Of a DNA stretch of 8,568 bases, positions 1 to 7,660 are shown piece by piece (positions within the stretch are counted from its first letter, which is position 1; each line of letters starts with the position of its first letter). Under the pieces are notes generated by a model that saw nothing but the letters and a program-made list of their open reading frames with translations, was not told the DNA's origin and searched no databases. Source of the stretch: Chromatiaceae bacterium. GTDB taxonomy: Bacteria; Pseudomonadota; Gammaproteobacteria; Chromatiales; Chromatiaceae. The stretch lies in contig DTXR01000488.1 in NCBI GenBank assembly GCA_012962365.1, positions 1 to 8,568 of the forward strand, in the 5' to 3' direction. The translations under genes and the position numbers were made by a program.

Positions 1-680
1 GACAGGAAGGTATTGTCCGGGGCGATGTCGAACAACTGCAGTGCGGCGTGAATATTCCAGATGATATTGTGATGGCTGAGCATCACACCCTTGGGTCGGC
101 CGGTGGTTCCGGAAGTGTAAACGATGGTTGCGAGCTCTTCTGCTGCGGTTTCTGCGGTGGCGAGATCCAGCGTATAAGGTTCTTTTGGCAGCCAATCTTT
201 CAATAATTTCAGCTTATCATGTTGGGCATCGATTTCGTTCAGGGAAACGATGGTGTGTACGCTGGTAAGTTCGTCGATGGAACCTTTCAGCGTGTCCCAT
301 TGTTCCAGACCTTCGATGACTAGCAGGGAAGCACTGCAGTCGTTGCAGATCCATGTGATGTTTTCCGCCCGGTCGTTCATGAACACGGGCACCAGTACCA
401 GCCCGAGCCCCAGTGTGGCCTGGTCGCACAGCACCCATTCCCAAGCGTTGTGGCACATGATGACCACCCGCTCTCCGGTTTGCAGGCCCGTTTTTTCCAT
501 GGCTTTCTGCCATCGTGTCACTTCCCGGGCGGTTTCCAGCCAGCTGTGTTCATGCCACTGCCCGTCGGCCTCTTCGTATTGCACGTAGGCAACGGTATCA
601 GGTGTACGCTCGACGCGTTGCCGGAATAGTGCAGCCAGTGTGGGGCCTTCCTTCAGGGTGATGAGCGTGTTGCTACTCAT
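1..680 (-). CDS. Long-chain acyl-CoA synthetase, AMP-forming (N-terminal part; gene runs off left edge)
   Basis: This enzyme activates a free fatty acid with ATP and CoA to acyl-CoA, the entry step of beta-oxidation. Translating the minus strand from the ATG at 680 gives 226 residues without a stop before the window edge. The sequence begins MSSNTLITLKEGPTLAALF. The adenylate-forming P-loop YTSGTTGRPKGVMLSH lies at residues 188-203, and the preceding segment (about 70-115, with CHNAWEW and VPVFMNDRAENI) matches the N-terminal subdomain of long-chain (FAA1/COG1022-like) synthetases. The later adenylation motifs and the C-terminal lid are outside the window. The start is supported by AGGAG six bases upstream, overlapping the stop codon of the fadJ-type gene; the gap between the two genes is 9 nt. 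It is the last visible gene of the operon. The exact chain-length preference cannot be read, so no fadD symbol is assigned. Confidence 0.93.
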   Translation of the reverse strand, partial: MSSNTLITLKEGPTLAALFRQRVERTPDTVAYVQYEEADGQWHEHSWLETAREVTRWQKAMEKTGLQTGERVVIMCHNAWEWVLCDQATLGLGLVLVPVFMNDRAENITWICNDCSASLLVIEGLEQWDTLKGSIDELTSVHTIVSLNEIDAQHDKLKLLKDWLPKEPYTLDLATAETAAEELATIVYTSGTTGRPKGVMLSHHNIIWNIHAALQLFDIAPDNTFL

Positions 681-686
681 GCGTGT

Positions 687-691
687 CTCCT
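687..691 (-). promoter_or_regulatory. Ribosome binding site of the acyl-CoA synthetase gene
   Basis: AGGAG on the minus strand, six bases before the ATG at 680. It overlaps the TAG stop of the fadJ-type gene at 692-690, which is typical of coupled operon genes and fixes the synthetase start. Confidence 0.7.
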
Positions 692-2714
692 ATGTCTGGA
701 AATCCTCCCAACCCGGGTCGGGAGTGAAGCGATTACCATAAGTGTATTCCAGTTTCCTCAATTTGCTGAGAATTTCTTCTATGCCGGTGTTTTTGGCGTA
801 GTGCATGGGGCCACCGCGAAAGGGGGCAAATCCGGTGCCGAAGATAATGCCTGCATCCAGCAGGTCGGCATCAGTCACGATCCCTTCGCGCAGGCAGGCC
901 ATGGATTCGTTGACCAGCCGCAGGATCATCCGGTCGGCATAATGATCCTGTTTTTCTGTGGCAGGCCGGTGAGCCTCCTTCTGTGCCTTGCCCTTTTTCC
1001 AGACATAGAAACCCTGCCCGGTTTTCCTGCCAAGGTGACCGGCTTCGACCCGGTGTCTGAGGTTTTCCGGCACCGGGTTATGCAGTGTTTCAGACAGCTT
1101 TTCCGCCACAGACAGACAGATGTCCAGCCCCACGGTATCTGCCAGTTCCACCGGCCCCATGGGCATGCCAAAATGGGTGGCCGCCTGATCGATATCGACG
1201 GCGGCTATGCCTTCTTCAAGCAGGGTAACTGCTTCCAGCAGATAAGGCATGAGTACCCGGTTGACCAGGAAGCCGGGATGGCTTTTCACTGGGAGAGGGA
1301 GTTTACCGATGGCCTTGGTGAAGCTGCTGGCGTCGGCAATGAGTTTGGGGGCATTACCCGCTTGGGTGACGATTTCCACCAGGGGCATTTTCGCCACAGG
1401 ATTGAAGAAATGCAGACCGATGAGCCGATCAGGCTGCTGCAGATTTTCGGCCAGCTTCTCCAGCGGAATACTGGAGGTGTTGGTAGCCAGTATGGCGGTC
1501 TCTTTCAATTGCGGCTCCAATACCTTGTAGAGCGATTGCTTGGCGTCGATGTCTTCGAAGATGGCTTCGATCACCACGTCGGCTTTCTTGATGCCTTCCC
1601 CCCGGTGATCGGCAATCAGGCGATCTGCGGCGTTCTGTACACGATAGGGGTCCCGGAGTTTTTTACGGAACAGACCCTGTGCGCGACTGATCGCCCGACC
1701 AAGATATTCCGGGGCGCGATCCTGCAGCGTTACATCGATTCCCTTCAGTACGCACCAGGCAGCGATATCACCGCCCATCACGCCACCCCCGATGACATGC
1801 ACATGCCTGGCTTTGAAATCACGCTTTTCTGCCAGCCCTTTGAGACGATCCTGCAACAGAAAGACGCGAATCAGATTCTGTGCCGTTTCGCCCGTGAGGA
1901 GTGATGCGACCTGCCGGGCTTCGCTGGCATACATCCCGGCCGGTTGCCCGGCGGTTTTCTGCCAATGACTGATCAGTGCATCCGGTGCAGGATAATGTGA
2001 GCGGCGCACACGTCTGGCGACCTGGCTGCGCAGGATACGGGCAACCAAAGGTCTCAGTACGGCATTGCCGGGAAGACGCTTGCCTAATGGCGGTCGCCAG
2101 GCCGGTGGTTGCTCGTTTATCAGCTGGCGGGCTGCGTTTTTCAGCTGCCGCCGGGGAAGGGCATGGTCCACCAGGTGCAGACGTTTGGCAGCACGGGCGC
2201 TGACGGCACGGCCGGACAGCATCAACTGCATGGCAGGCAGGTGGCCCAGAAGCCGGGTGCTGCGTACGCTGCCGCCGAAGCCTGGGAAGATACCCAGGCG
2301 CACTTCGGGAAAGCCAAGCCGGGTGGCGGGGTCGGTGCTGGCGATGCGGTAACGACAGGCCAGTGCCAGTTCCAGTCCACCTCCCAGGCAGTAGCCGTGG
2401 ATCAGCGCCACGCTGGGAAATGATAGCGCTTCCAGACGATGAAAAATGTCATGGGCGCGCAGGATCAACTTGTGCGCTTCTTCGGGGGAGGCGATGGCTG
2501 CAAACGCCTTCACATCGGCGCCGGCAATGAAGCCGCCGTCTTTCGCTGACAGGATCACCAGTCCTTTGGGGTGTGTCTGGGCAATGTTGATCAGCTGCTC
2601 ATCGAAGGCTTCCAGCGCTTCGCTGGTAAGGACATTAGTGGTGGCATCTGCTGTATCGAAGTACAGCCAGGCAATCTGTTGTTCGTCATGTTCGACGCGG
2701 AAGTAGTGATTCAT
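690..2714 (-). CDS. fadJ: Fatty acid oxidation complex alpha subunit, FadJ-type (enoyl-CoA hydratase / 3-hydroxyacyl-CoA dehydrogenase)
   Basis: A 674-residue bifunctional enzyme that hydrates trans-2-enoyl-CoA and oxidises L-3-hydroxyacyl-CoA with NAD+. The N-terminal crotonase domain (about 1-190) has the oxyanion-hole segments FIAGADV (62-68) and GYCLGGGLE (107-115). Its two glutamates are Glu115 and Glu137 (in FPEVRLGIFPGFGG), which match the catalytic pair of FadB/FadJ. A basic linker follows (about 186-245). The NAD-binding domain starts near 303 with VIGGGVMGG (GxGxxG at 309-314). Catalytic His435 in GLHFFNPVAKMPLVEIV and Glu447 are 12 residues apart, as in E. coli FadB. Two C-terminal 3HCDH helical regions follow, ending GTGFAPFRGGP (626-636). 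E. coli FadJ is about 714 residues, so this one is slightly short but complete. The frame is open further upstream to 3110, but that extension is arginine- and proline-rich and lies inside the thiolase gene. The ATG at 2714 overlaps the thiolase stop (ATGA) and has GAGAGGG upstream. FadJ rather than FadB is preferred because the thiolase partner is FadI-like and upstream. Confidence 0.93.
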   Translation of the reverse strand: MNHYFRVEHDEQQIAWLYFDTADATTNVLTSEALEAFDEQLINIAQTHPKGLVILSAKDGGFIAGADVKAFAAIASPEEAHKLILRAHDIFHRLEALSFPSVALIHGYCLGGGLELALACRYRIASTDPATRLGFPEVRLGIFPGFGGSVRSTRLLGHLPAMQLMLSGRAVSARAAKRLHLVDHALPRRQLKNAARQLINEQPPAWRPPLGKRLPGNAVLRPLVARILRSQVARRVRRSHYPAPDALISHWQKTAGQPAGMYASEARQVASLLTGETAQNLIRVFLLQDRLKGLAEKRDFKARHVHVIGGGVMGGDIAAWCVLKGIDVTLQDRAPEYLGRAISRAQGLFRKKLRDPYRVQNAADRLIADHRGEGIKKADVVIEAIFEDIDAKQSLYKVLEPQLKETAILATNTSSIPLEKLAENLQQPDRLIGLHFFNPVAKMPLVEIVTQAGNAPKLIADASSFTKAIGKLPLPVKSHPGFLVNRVLMPYLLEAVTLLEEGIAAVDIDQAATHFGMPMGPVELADTVGLDICLSVAEKLSETLHNPVPENLRHRVEAGHLGRKTGQGFYVWKKGKAQKEAHRPATEKQDHYADRMILRLVNESMACLREGIVTDADLLDAGIIFGTGFAPFRGGPMHYAKNTGIEEILSKLRKLEYTYGNRFTPDPGWEDFQT

Positions 2715-4027
2715 GATGCCGCCCTCTCTATCAGCATGGCGCCGCCCTGGCCGCCGCCGATGCACAGGCTGGCCATGCCTCGTCCGGCCTGTTTGCGTTC
2801 CAGCACCTTCAACAGGTGAAGGACGATGCGAGCGCCGCTGGCGCCTACCGGGTGGCCCAGGCTGATGCCGCCGCCGTCTATGTTGAGGCGTTCTTCTGGG
2901 ATGGGTGAGAAGGCTCGCTTCAATCCAAGCGCATCGGAACAGAACGACTCGTCCTGCCATGCCTTCCCGCAGGCGAGTATCTGTGCGGCAAAGGCTTCGT
3001 TGATTTCCCAGTAGTCGATGTCTCCGCTGTCGAAGCCATGGCGCTGGAGGATGGGTGCCATGGCGTGTACAGGCCCCAGGCCCATGCGGGCAGGGTCGAG
3101 TCCGGCCCATTGGCTGTCTAGGATGCGCCCCAGCACTGGCAGCCGGTGTTTTTCGACGGCTTTGGCCGATGCCAGCAGCAGACAGGCTGCGCCATCGGTG
3201 ATCTGGGCGCTGTTGCCGGCGGTAACCTTGCCGAAAGGCCGGTCGAACACAGGTTTGAGTCGGGAAAGTTTGTCCAAGGTACTGTCGGGTCGTACACCAT
3301 CGTCTGTGGCATAGACGTTGCCATGGCTGTCGTACAGCGGCACGATTTCCTGCAGATGGCCAGCTTCCATGGCCTGGGCCAGCCTTTCATGGCTGCGAAT
3401 GGCATAGCGATCCATGCTTTCCCGGCTGATGCCAAAATCTTCCGCCAGTTGCTCTGCTGTCTGTCCCATGGACAGGCCGACGACAGGGTCGGTCAGGCCG
3501 CGCAGGATGGCAATGACCGGTTTGAAATGCGAGGCTTTGAGCTTGCCTATTGTGCGCAGTCGGGCAGAGAGGCTGCGTGCCCGGTTCCATTGTGCCAGCC
3601 AGGCGACCATGTCCTGGTTGAGCAGCAGGGGGTGATGGCTCATGGCCTCGGTGCCGCCGGCCAGAACCAGATCCGCCCTGCCGGTGGCGATATCCATGAC
3701 AGCACTGTCCAGAGCCTGCATGCCCGAGGCGCAGTTACGCTGTACGCTGAAAGCGGGCACCTTTTCGCCGCAGCGCAGCCGCAGGGAAATGACCCGTGCG
3801 ATGTTGGCTTCATCCGGGCCGGACGAAACACAGCCGAAAATGACCTCGTCCAGTGCGGCGGGCTCGAAGGGCATCCGCAGCAGCAGCTGCCGGGCAGCGG
3901 CCACCGCCAGGTCACTGGCGCGGAAAGGGCCCGGGGGGCCGCCCGCCTTGAGTTGCGGTGTGCGGCAGCCATCCACCACAAACACGGGTTGCTGCTGCAA
4001 ACGCTCGAAATGTGCTGAGTTGTTCAT
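2711..4027 (-). CDS. fadI: Acetyl-CoA C-acyltransferase (3-ketoacyl-CoA thiolase), FadI-type beta subunit
   Basis: A 438-residue thiolase that cleaves 3-ketoacyl-CoA with CoA to acetyl-CoA and a shortened acyl-CoA, probably in complex with the FadJ-type subunit encoded just downstream. The length is almost the same as E. coli FadI (436). The nucleophile Cys99 lies in SVQRNCASGMQALDSA, with AGGTEAMSHHP at 123-133. The NEAFAAQ motif is at 343-349, His392 in GHPVGASGARI, and the acid/base Cys422 in CIGGGQGGAML. All catalytic positions are present. The extra residues between about 135 and 185 (ending LTDPVVGLSMGQTAEQ) are the loop region of trifunctional-type thiolases. The ATG at 4027 follows the fadE stop by 3 nt and has AGGTGG upstream. 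The gene ends in the ATGA overlap with the fadJ-type gene, so translational coupling is likely. The beta-then-alpha order matches E. coli fadI-fadJ and is opposite to fadB-fadA. Confidence 0.92.
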   Translation of the reverse strand: MNNSAHFERLQQQPVFVVDGCRTPQLKAGGPPGPFRASDLAVAAARQLLLRMPFEPAALDEVIFGCVSSGPDEANIARVISLRLRCGEKVPAFSVQRNCASGMQALDSAVMDIATGRADLVLAGGTEAMSHHPLLLNQDMVAWLAQWNRARSLSARLRTIGKLKASHFKPVIAILRGLTDPVVGLSMGQTAEQLAEDFGISRESMDRYAIRSHERLAQAMEAGHLQEIVPLYDSHGNVYATDDGVRPDSTLDKLSRLKPVFDRPFGKVTAGNSAQITDGAACLLLASAKAVEKHRLPVLGRILDSQWAGLDPARMGLGPVHAMAPILQRHGFDSGDIDYWEINEAFAAQILACGKAWQDESFCSDALGLKRAFSPIPEERLNIDGGGISLGHPVGASGARIVLHLLKVLERKQAGRGMASLCIGGGQGGAMLIERAAS

Positions 4028-4030
4028 GGT

Positions 4031-6496
4031 TCAGGCCACCTGGTCGCTGGTTGGGGATTCGTTATCCAGCAGGTACTGCTTGCCGTAGTTTTCGAAGCTG
4101 TCCACGGCAATCACCCTGCGGCGCAGCATGCGCATGATCTCCAGCGCCTTCAGCTCCTCCTCTGAGATCAGCCCCTTTTCCATGGCTTCCCGCGCCTGGG
4201 CGATCTTGTCTTTCCCGGCTATCACGCCGGATCGCCGGGCGCCACGCAGGGTTTTTTCGATGGGTGCAACGACAGCTGCCTGCTCGAACGCCTGCTCGAT
4301 GATGCCCTGGCGGAAGCGTTCGTCGTCGGTGATGAAAATGCCCCGGGTCAGCCTGTCCCTGCTCTCGGAGGGGGTGAGCAGCATGTCTGCCGCCCGGTGG
4401 CTCATGCGGTCATCGGGTTCCGTGTAGGGATATCCGCTAGGGAACAGCACGACCCTGAGTATCCAAGCCAGGGGACGGAACGGCAGGTTGCGGATCAGGA
4501 GGCGCAGGCTTTCCTGCATACGATAGAAGGAATTTTCGCAAGCCCACTGCAACAGGGGCAGATCCTCATCGGGGCGACCGTCATCCTCGAACTGTTTGAG
4601 AACCGCCGATGTCAGATACATTTCGCTCAGCACGTCGCCAAGGCGAGCGGACAGGCGTTCCTTGCGTTTCAGTGCGCCCCCCAGGGTCATCATGGCCGTG
4701 TCGGCGGCAAGGGCGAATGCTGCGCTCATCCAGTTGAGCTGCTGGTAGTAGCGCTTGGCAGCTCCGCTCACAGGCGACTGGGAGAGCCGGCCACGGGTCA
4801 GTCCAAGGAACAGGCTGCGGGCGATATTGCCCAGCAGGAATCCCAGATGACCAAATACGGCATGGTCGAAATCAGCTACGGCTTTGGCACGATCCGGGTT
4901 TTGTGCAGCGGTGAATTCCTTGATGATCCAGGGGTGGCAGCGCATGGCACCCTGACCGAAGATGATCATGCTGCGGGTGAGAATATTGGCGCCTTCCACG
5001 GTGACGGCGATGGGCAGCGCCTGGTAGGTGCGGCCGACGAGGTTGGAGGGTCCCAGGCAGATGCCGCTGCCGGCGTGGATGTCCATGGCGTCGTTGATCA
5101 CCTGGCGGTAGCGTTCGGTCAGATGATATTTGATAATGGCGGAGATGACAGAGGGCTTCTCTCCCACGTCCAGTGCGCTCAAGGTGAGTTTGCGTGCCGC
5201 ATCCATCTGGTAGGTCAGCCCGGCGATGCGTGCCAGTGCTTCCTCGATGCCTTCGAAGCGGCCGATGGGCATGTTGAACTGCTGGCGTATGGCGGCGTAG
5301 GCGCCGGTGTAGCGGCTACTGACCTTGGCGGCGCCCACGGACAATGCTGGCAGGGAGATGCCGCGGCCTTCGGCCAGGGATTCCACCAGCATGCGCCAGC
5401 CCTTGCCGATGTATTGCTGTTCGCCGATGAGCTGACTCATGGGGATGAATACATCCTTGCCCCAGTTCGGGCCGTTCTGGAAAGGAATGTCGATGGGGAT
5501 ATGACGGGCACCGATGGTGACCCCCGGTGTGTCTCTGGGAACCAGCGCCAGGGTGATACCCAGATCTTCTTTCGCTCCCAGCAAATGGTCGGGATCGTAG
5601 AGACGGAATGCCAGGCCGATGAGGGTGGCCACCGGCCCCAGGGTGATATAGCGTTTTTCCCAGGTGAGGCGCACGCCGAGCACGGTTTTGCCCTGCCATT
5701 GACCCTGTGTGACGATGCCGCTGTCCGGCAATGCCCCGGCATCACTGCCTGCATCCGGGCCGGTCAGGGCAAAGCAGGGGATCTCTTCGCCGCGGGCCAG
5801 TCGGGGCAGATAGTATTCACGCTGCGCCTGTGTGCCGTAATGCAGCAGCAGTTTTCCCGGCCCCAGGGAGTTTGGCACCATCACGGTTACTGCTGCCACG
5901 ATGCTGCGGCTGGAAAGCTTCATCACCACTTCCGAATGTGCCTGGGCGGAAAACCCCAAGCCGCCGTATTCCTCCGGGATGATGAGCCCGAAAAACCCCT
6001 TCTGCTTGATGAAGTCCCATACATCCGGGGGTAAATCCTGATCCTCGTGGCTGATCTTCCAGTCATCCAGTATCTCGCACAGCGTTTCCACCGGGCCGTC
6101 GAGAAACGCCTGTTCACGCTCCGAAAGATGGGGGCGGGGCGTGTTGAGCAGTTTCTCCCAGTCCGGCCTGCCGCTGAACAGTTCAGCATCCCACCAGATG
6201 CTCCCCGCTTCCAGGGCTTCCCGCTCGGTGCGGGACATGGCGGGCATGACCTTGTGGAACTGTTTCAGCAGCCGGGTGGTGATGATCCTGCGCCGCATGA
6301 CCGGTACACCCAGAACCAGGATCAGGGTGGCTGTGATCAGCCACAGGGGCGTGGAAACATACCACTGGATATCGGTTGCCAGCGTGATGGCGACCAGGGA
6401 ACTGATGAGAACCGCAATCCACAGGCTGGCGCCTGCGCCCTGATATGCCAGATACCAGACGACGGCCAATGTGCTGATGAGTCCGATAAACCACAT
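4031..6496 (-). CDS. fadE: Acyl-CoA dehydrogenase, FadE-type (long, membrane-anchored N-terminus)
   Basis: An FAD-dependent enzyme that forms trans-2-enoyl-CoA from acyl-CoA, the first oxidation of the cycle. The 821 residues compare with 814 in E. coli FadE. The N-terminus has about three hydrophobic segments (roughly 1-20, 25-42, 50-67), ending in the basic VMRRRIITTR. The dehydrogenase N-terminal helical domain covers about 75-240, with GLIIPEEYGGLGFS at 170-183. The middle beta domain contains FALTGPDAGSDAGALPD (242-258). The C-terminal helical domain contains AGSGICLGPSNLVGRTYQ and then TVEGANILTRSMIIFGQGAMRCHPW; Glu501 is the probable catalytic base. The last ~270 residues match the FadE-specific C-terminal extension (DUF1974). 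The start is taken as the ATG at 6496, 8 nt after AAGGAG, not the GTG at 6502, which is only 2 nt from it. The upstream gene's stop ends 2 nt before, and the thiolase follows after 3 nt. Confidence 0.94.
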   Translation of the reverse strand: MWFIGLISTLAVVWYLAYQGAGASLWIAVLISSLVAITLATDIQWYVSTPLWLITATLILVLGVPVMRRRIITTRLLKQFHKVMPAMSRTEREALEAGSIWWDAELFSGRPDWEKLLNTPRPHLSEREQAFLDGPVETLCEILDDWKISHEDQDLPPDVWDFIKQKGFFGLIIPEEYGGLGFSAQAHSEVVMKLSSRSIVAAVTVMVPNSLGPGKLLLHYGTQAQREYYLPRLARGEEIPCFALTGPDAGSDAGALPDSGIVTQGQWQGKTVLGVRLTWEKRYITLGPVATLIGLAFRLYDPDHLLGAKEDLGITLALVPRDTPGVTIGARHIPIDIPFQNGPNWGKDVFIPMSQLIGEQQYIGKGWRMLVESLAEGRGISLPALSVGAAKVSSRYTGAYAAIRQQFNMPIGRFEGIEEALARIAGLTYQMDAARKLTLSALDVGEKPSVISAIIKYHLTERYRQVINDAMDIHAGSGICLGPSNLVGRTYQALPIAVTVEGANILTRSMIIFGQGAMRCHPWIIKEFTAAQNPDRAKAVADFDHAVFGHLGFLLGNIARSLFLGLTRGRLSQSPVSGAAKRYYQQLNWMSAAFALAADTAMMTLGGALKRKERLSARLGDVLSEMYLTSAVLKQFEDDGRPDEDLPLLQWACENSFYRMQESLRLLIRNLPFRPLAWILRVVLFPSGYPYTEPDDRMSHRAADMLLTPSESRDRLTRGIFITDDERFRQGIIEQAFEQAAVVAPIEKTLRGARRSGVIAGKDKIAQAREAMEKGLISEEELKALEIMRMLRRRVIAVDSFENYGKQYLLDNESPTSDQVA

Positions 6497-6498
6497 GA

Positions 6499-7410
6499 TC
6501 ACAGCTCCTTCCGGTCAAGGCCGGCAAAATGAATGGCTCGATGGAGGTAGTTCTCTCGGGGAGCGTCCATATTTTTCTGCGGAGGGGGCGTGGAAAGTGG
6601 GCGAGGAGGCGGTTGCTCATCCACAAAATCGCCGTCCCTGTCCCAGGGCAGCCGCCGGTACAGTCCTATGTCGTTCATGCCCAGAAAGGGGTACTTGATG
6701 ATGCTAAAATAAGGGGAGTAGTCGAAATCCCGGGGGGCGAACAGCTTGGGATTGCGTTTGAATAGCCTCAGGCTGCCATCTTCGCCACGGTCGATGAAAG
6801 GCAGAATTGGGAAATCCACCTGGCTGAAAGCTTCTGCCAGCAGTGTCGAGCAAACCGTACGAGTGGCATCACCGGCATTGTGCTGGAAAAGGCTGGAGCG
6901 CCAGCGGCGGGGCAGAATCGCCCAGGGAAAGAAAAATCTTGCCAGATCCAGCACCTGCCGCAGGTCGTAGTCGTTACCCAGCTTGCCTATGGCATGGCCG
7001 AGGACCTTTTGTGAGTCGTCGGCGGACAGCCCTTCGGGGCGACAGATACGCAGATGCTCGTGTTTGTAGTAGGACAGGGGGGTGATTACCGTGCCTTTGC
7101 CCAGAACGGCTTCCAGCAGAAGCTGTTCTTCGGGATCGCCTTCGAAATTTGCTTCGATGCAGACCCGCAGATGGGGGTCACGAATATCGAAGATCCGCCC
7201 AAGGTACAAGGCCGAATGACTCCAGGGACTCTGGGTAATCAATTGAATGACGCCCGACACATGGCTGCGCCCTTCCACTAGCAGAACATCGCAGGGGCGC
7301 AATTCAAACCGTAAGCGATTGAAATCGCACAACGGCGTCTCTGGCACGGGGCCATCCCGTGTTAGCCAACCCATCACCCGCTGACTGATTTTTTGTTTGA
7401 ATGTGTTCAT
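6499..7410 (-). CDS. YiiX/YebB-like permuted papain-fold (NlpC/P60-type) cysteine hydrolase
   Basis: A 303-residue protein with the signature of circularly permuted NlpC/P60 (YiiX-like, C92-type) enzymes, in which the catalytic His precedes the Cys. The core begins FELRPCDVLLVEGRSHVSGVIQLITQSPWSHSALYLG (35-71), with His65 as the likely catalytic histidine. Then comes LLLEAVLGKGTVITPLSYY (97-115), whose Glu100 is the probable third residue. VCSTLLAEAFSQV (186-198) carries the likely nucleophile Cys187. The C-terminal tail (about 262-285) is proline-rich, and no signal peptide is visible, so a cytoplasmic location is inferred. Relatives act on peptides or acyl/amide bonds, but the substrate of this one is unknown. 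It is the first gene of the beta-oxidation operon, 2 nt before fadE, which suggests a role tied to lipid or acyl metabolism. The frame is open 39 codons further (TTG at 7527), but that part is A+T-rich, lysine/asparagine-rich and promoter-like, so the ATG at 7410 is preferred despite a weak ribosome binding site. Confidence 0.82.
   Translation of the reverse strand: MNTFKQKISQRVMGWLTRDGPVPETPLCDFNRLRFELRPCDVLLVEGRSHVSGVIQLITQSPWSHSALYLGRIFDIRDPHLRVCIEANFEGDPEEQLLLEAVLGKGTVITPLSYYKHEHLRICRPEGLSADDSQKVLGHAIGKLGNDYDLRQVLDLARFFFPWAILPRRWRSSLFQHNAGDATRTVCSTLLAEAFSQVDFPILPFIDRGEDGSLRLFKRNPKLFAPRDFDYSPYFSIIKYPFLGMNDIGLYRRLPWDRDGDFVDEQPPPRPLSTPPPQKNMDAPRENYLHRAIHFAGLDRKEL
6505..6510 (-). promoter_or_regulatory. 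Ribosome binding site that decides the fadE start
   Basis: AAGGAG on the minus strand, inside the last codons of the upstream gene (…RKEL stop). Spacing is 8 nt to the ATG at 6496 but only 2 nt to the in-frame GTG at 6502, so the ATG is the better start. Confidence 0.7.
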
Positions 7411-7562
7411 TTCGGTCAATCCGGTTTCTTTCAAGTATAGACCGTCGAAATTATTTTTTTGTTTTAGGATGACAGGATTAATTTTTAGATTGGGTAATTT
7501 ATTGGTATCAGGGCATGTAAGTATCAAAAAAACATATAAAATAATTGTCAGTAAATTAATAG

Positions 7563-7568
7563 TATAAT
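7563..7568 (+). promoter_or_regulatory. Possible -10 hexamer TATAAT, rightward
   Basis: A perfect TATAAT hexamer, but no matching -35 sits at 16-18 nt; TTGTCA at 7545-7550 is only 12 nt away. In such A+T-rich DNA the match may be chance. If used, it would give a leader of about 180 nt before the DUF1631 start. Confidence 0.25.
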
Positions 7569-7624
7569 CGTCTTAATTGAGTTATCTGGTTGGATCTGTT
7601 AGGGTTTCACCAGAGTTTGAATAG

Positions 7625-7660
7625 TGACAGTTATGGGCACCCAGCTGACGCGCACTGTCA
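7625..7660. repeat. Inverted repeat TGACAGT-N22-ACTGTCA
   Basis: The arms TGACAGT (7625-7631) and ACTGTCA (7654-7660) are perfect inverse complements of 7 nt separated by 22 nt. They could form a stem-loop in a leader transcript or be two half-sites of a regulator just left of the CRP-like site. Not matched to any known operator. Chance occurrence is possible. Confidence 0.3.

Noticed and set aside
801..1904. 367-codon plus-strand open frame opposite fadJ
   Set aside because: Antisense shadow of a gene with intact active-site motifs; no domain signature of its own.
3146..4018. 290-codon plus-strand open frame opposite the thiolase gene
   Set aside because: Antisense shadow of fadI with no recognisable family motif and no ribosome binding context.
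4397..6034. 545-codon open frame on the plus strand opposite fadE
   Set aside because: It lies wholly antisense to a clear fadE gene. Its composition (rich in Gly, Asp, Gln and His, with no recognisable domain) is typical of the shadow frame of G+C-rich coding DNA.
6497..6502. GTG at 6502 as the fadE start
   Set aside because: It is only 2 nt from the AAGGAG ribosome binding site, while the ATG at 6496 has the normal 8-nt spacing.
6183..6626. 147-codon minus-strand frame across the hydrolase/fadE junction
   Set aside because: Overlaps two well-supported genes in another frame and is Arg/His/Pro-rich without domain motifs.
7604..7617. GTTTC…GTTTG as a possible PsrA-type operator
   Set aside because: The two elements are direct rather than inverted repeats, so they do not form the expected palindrome.
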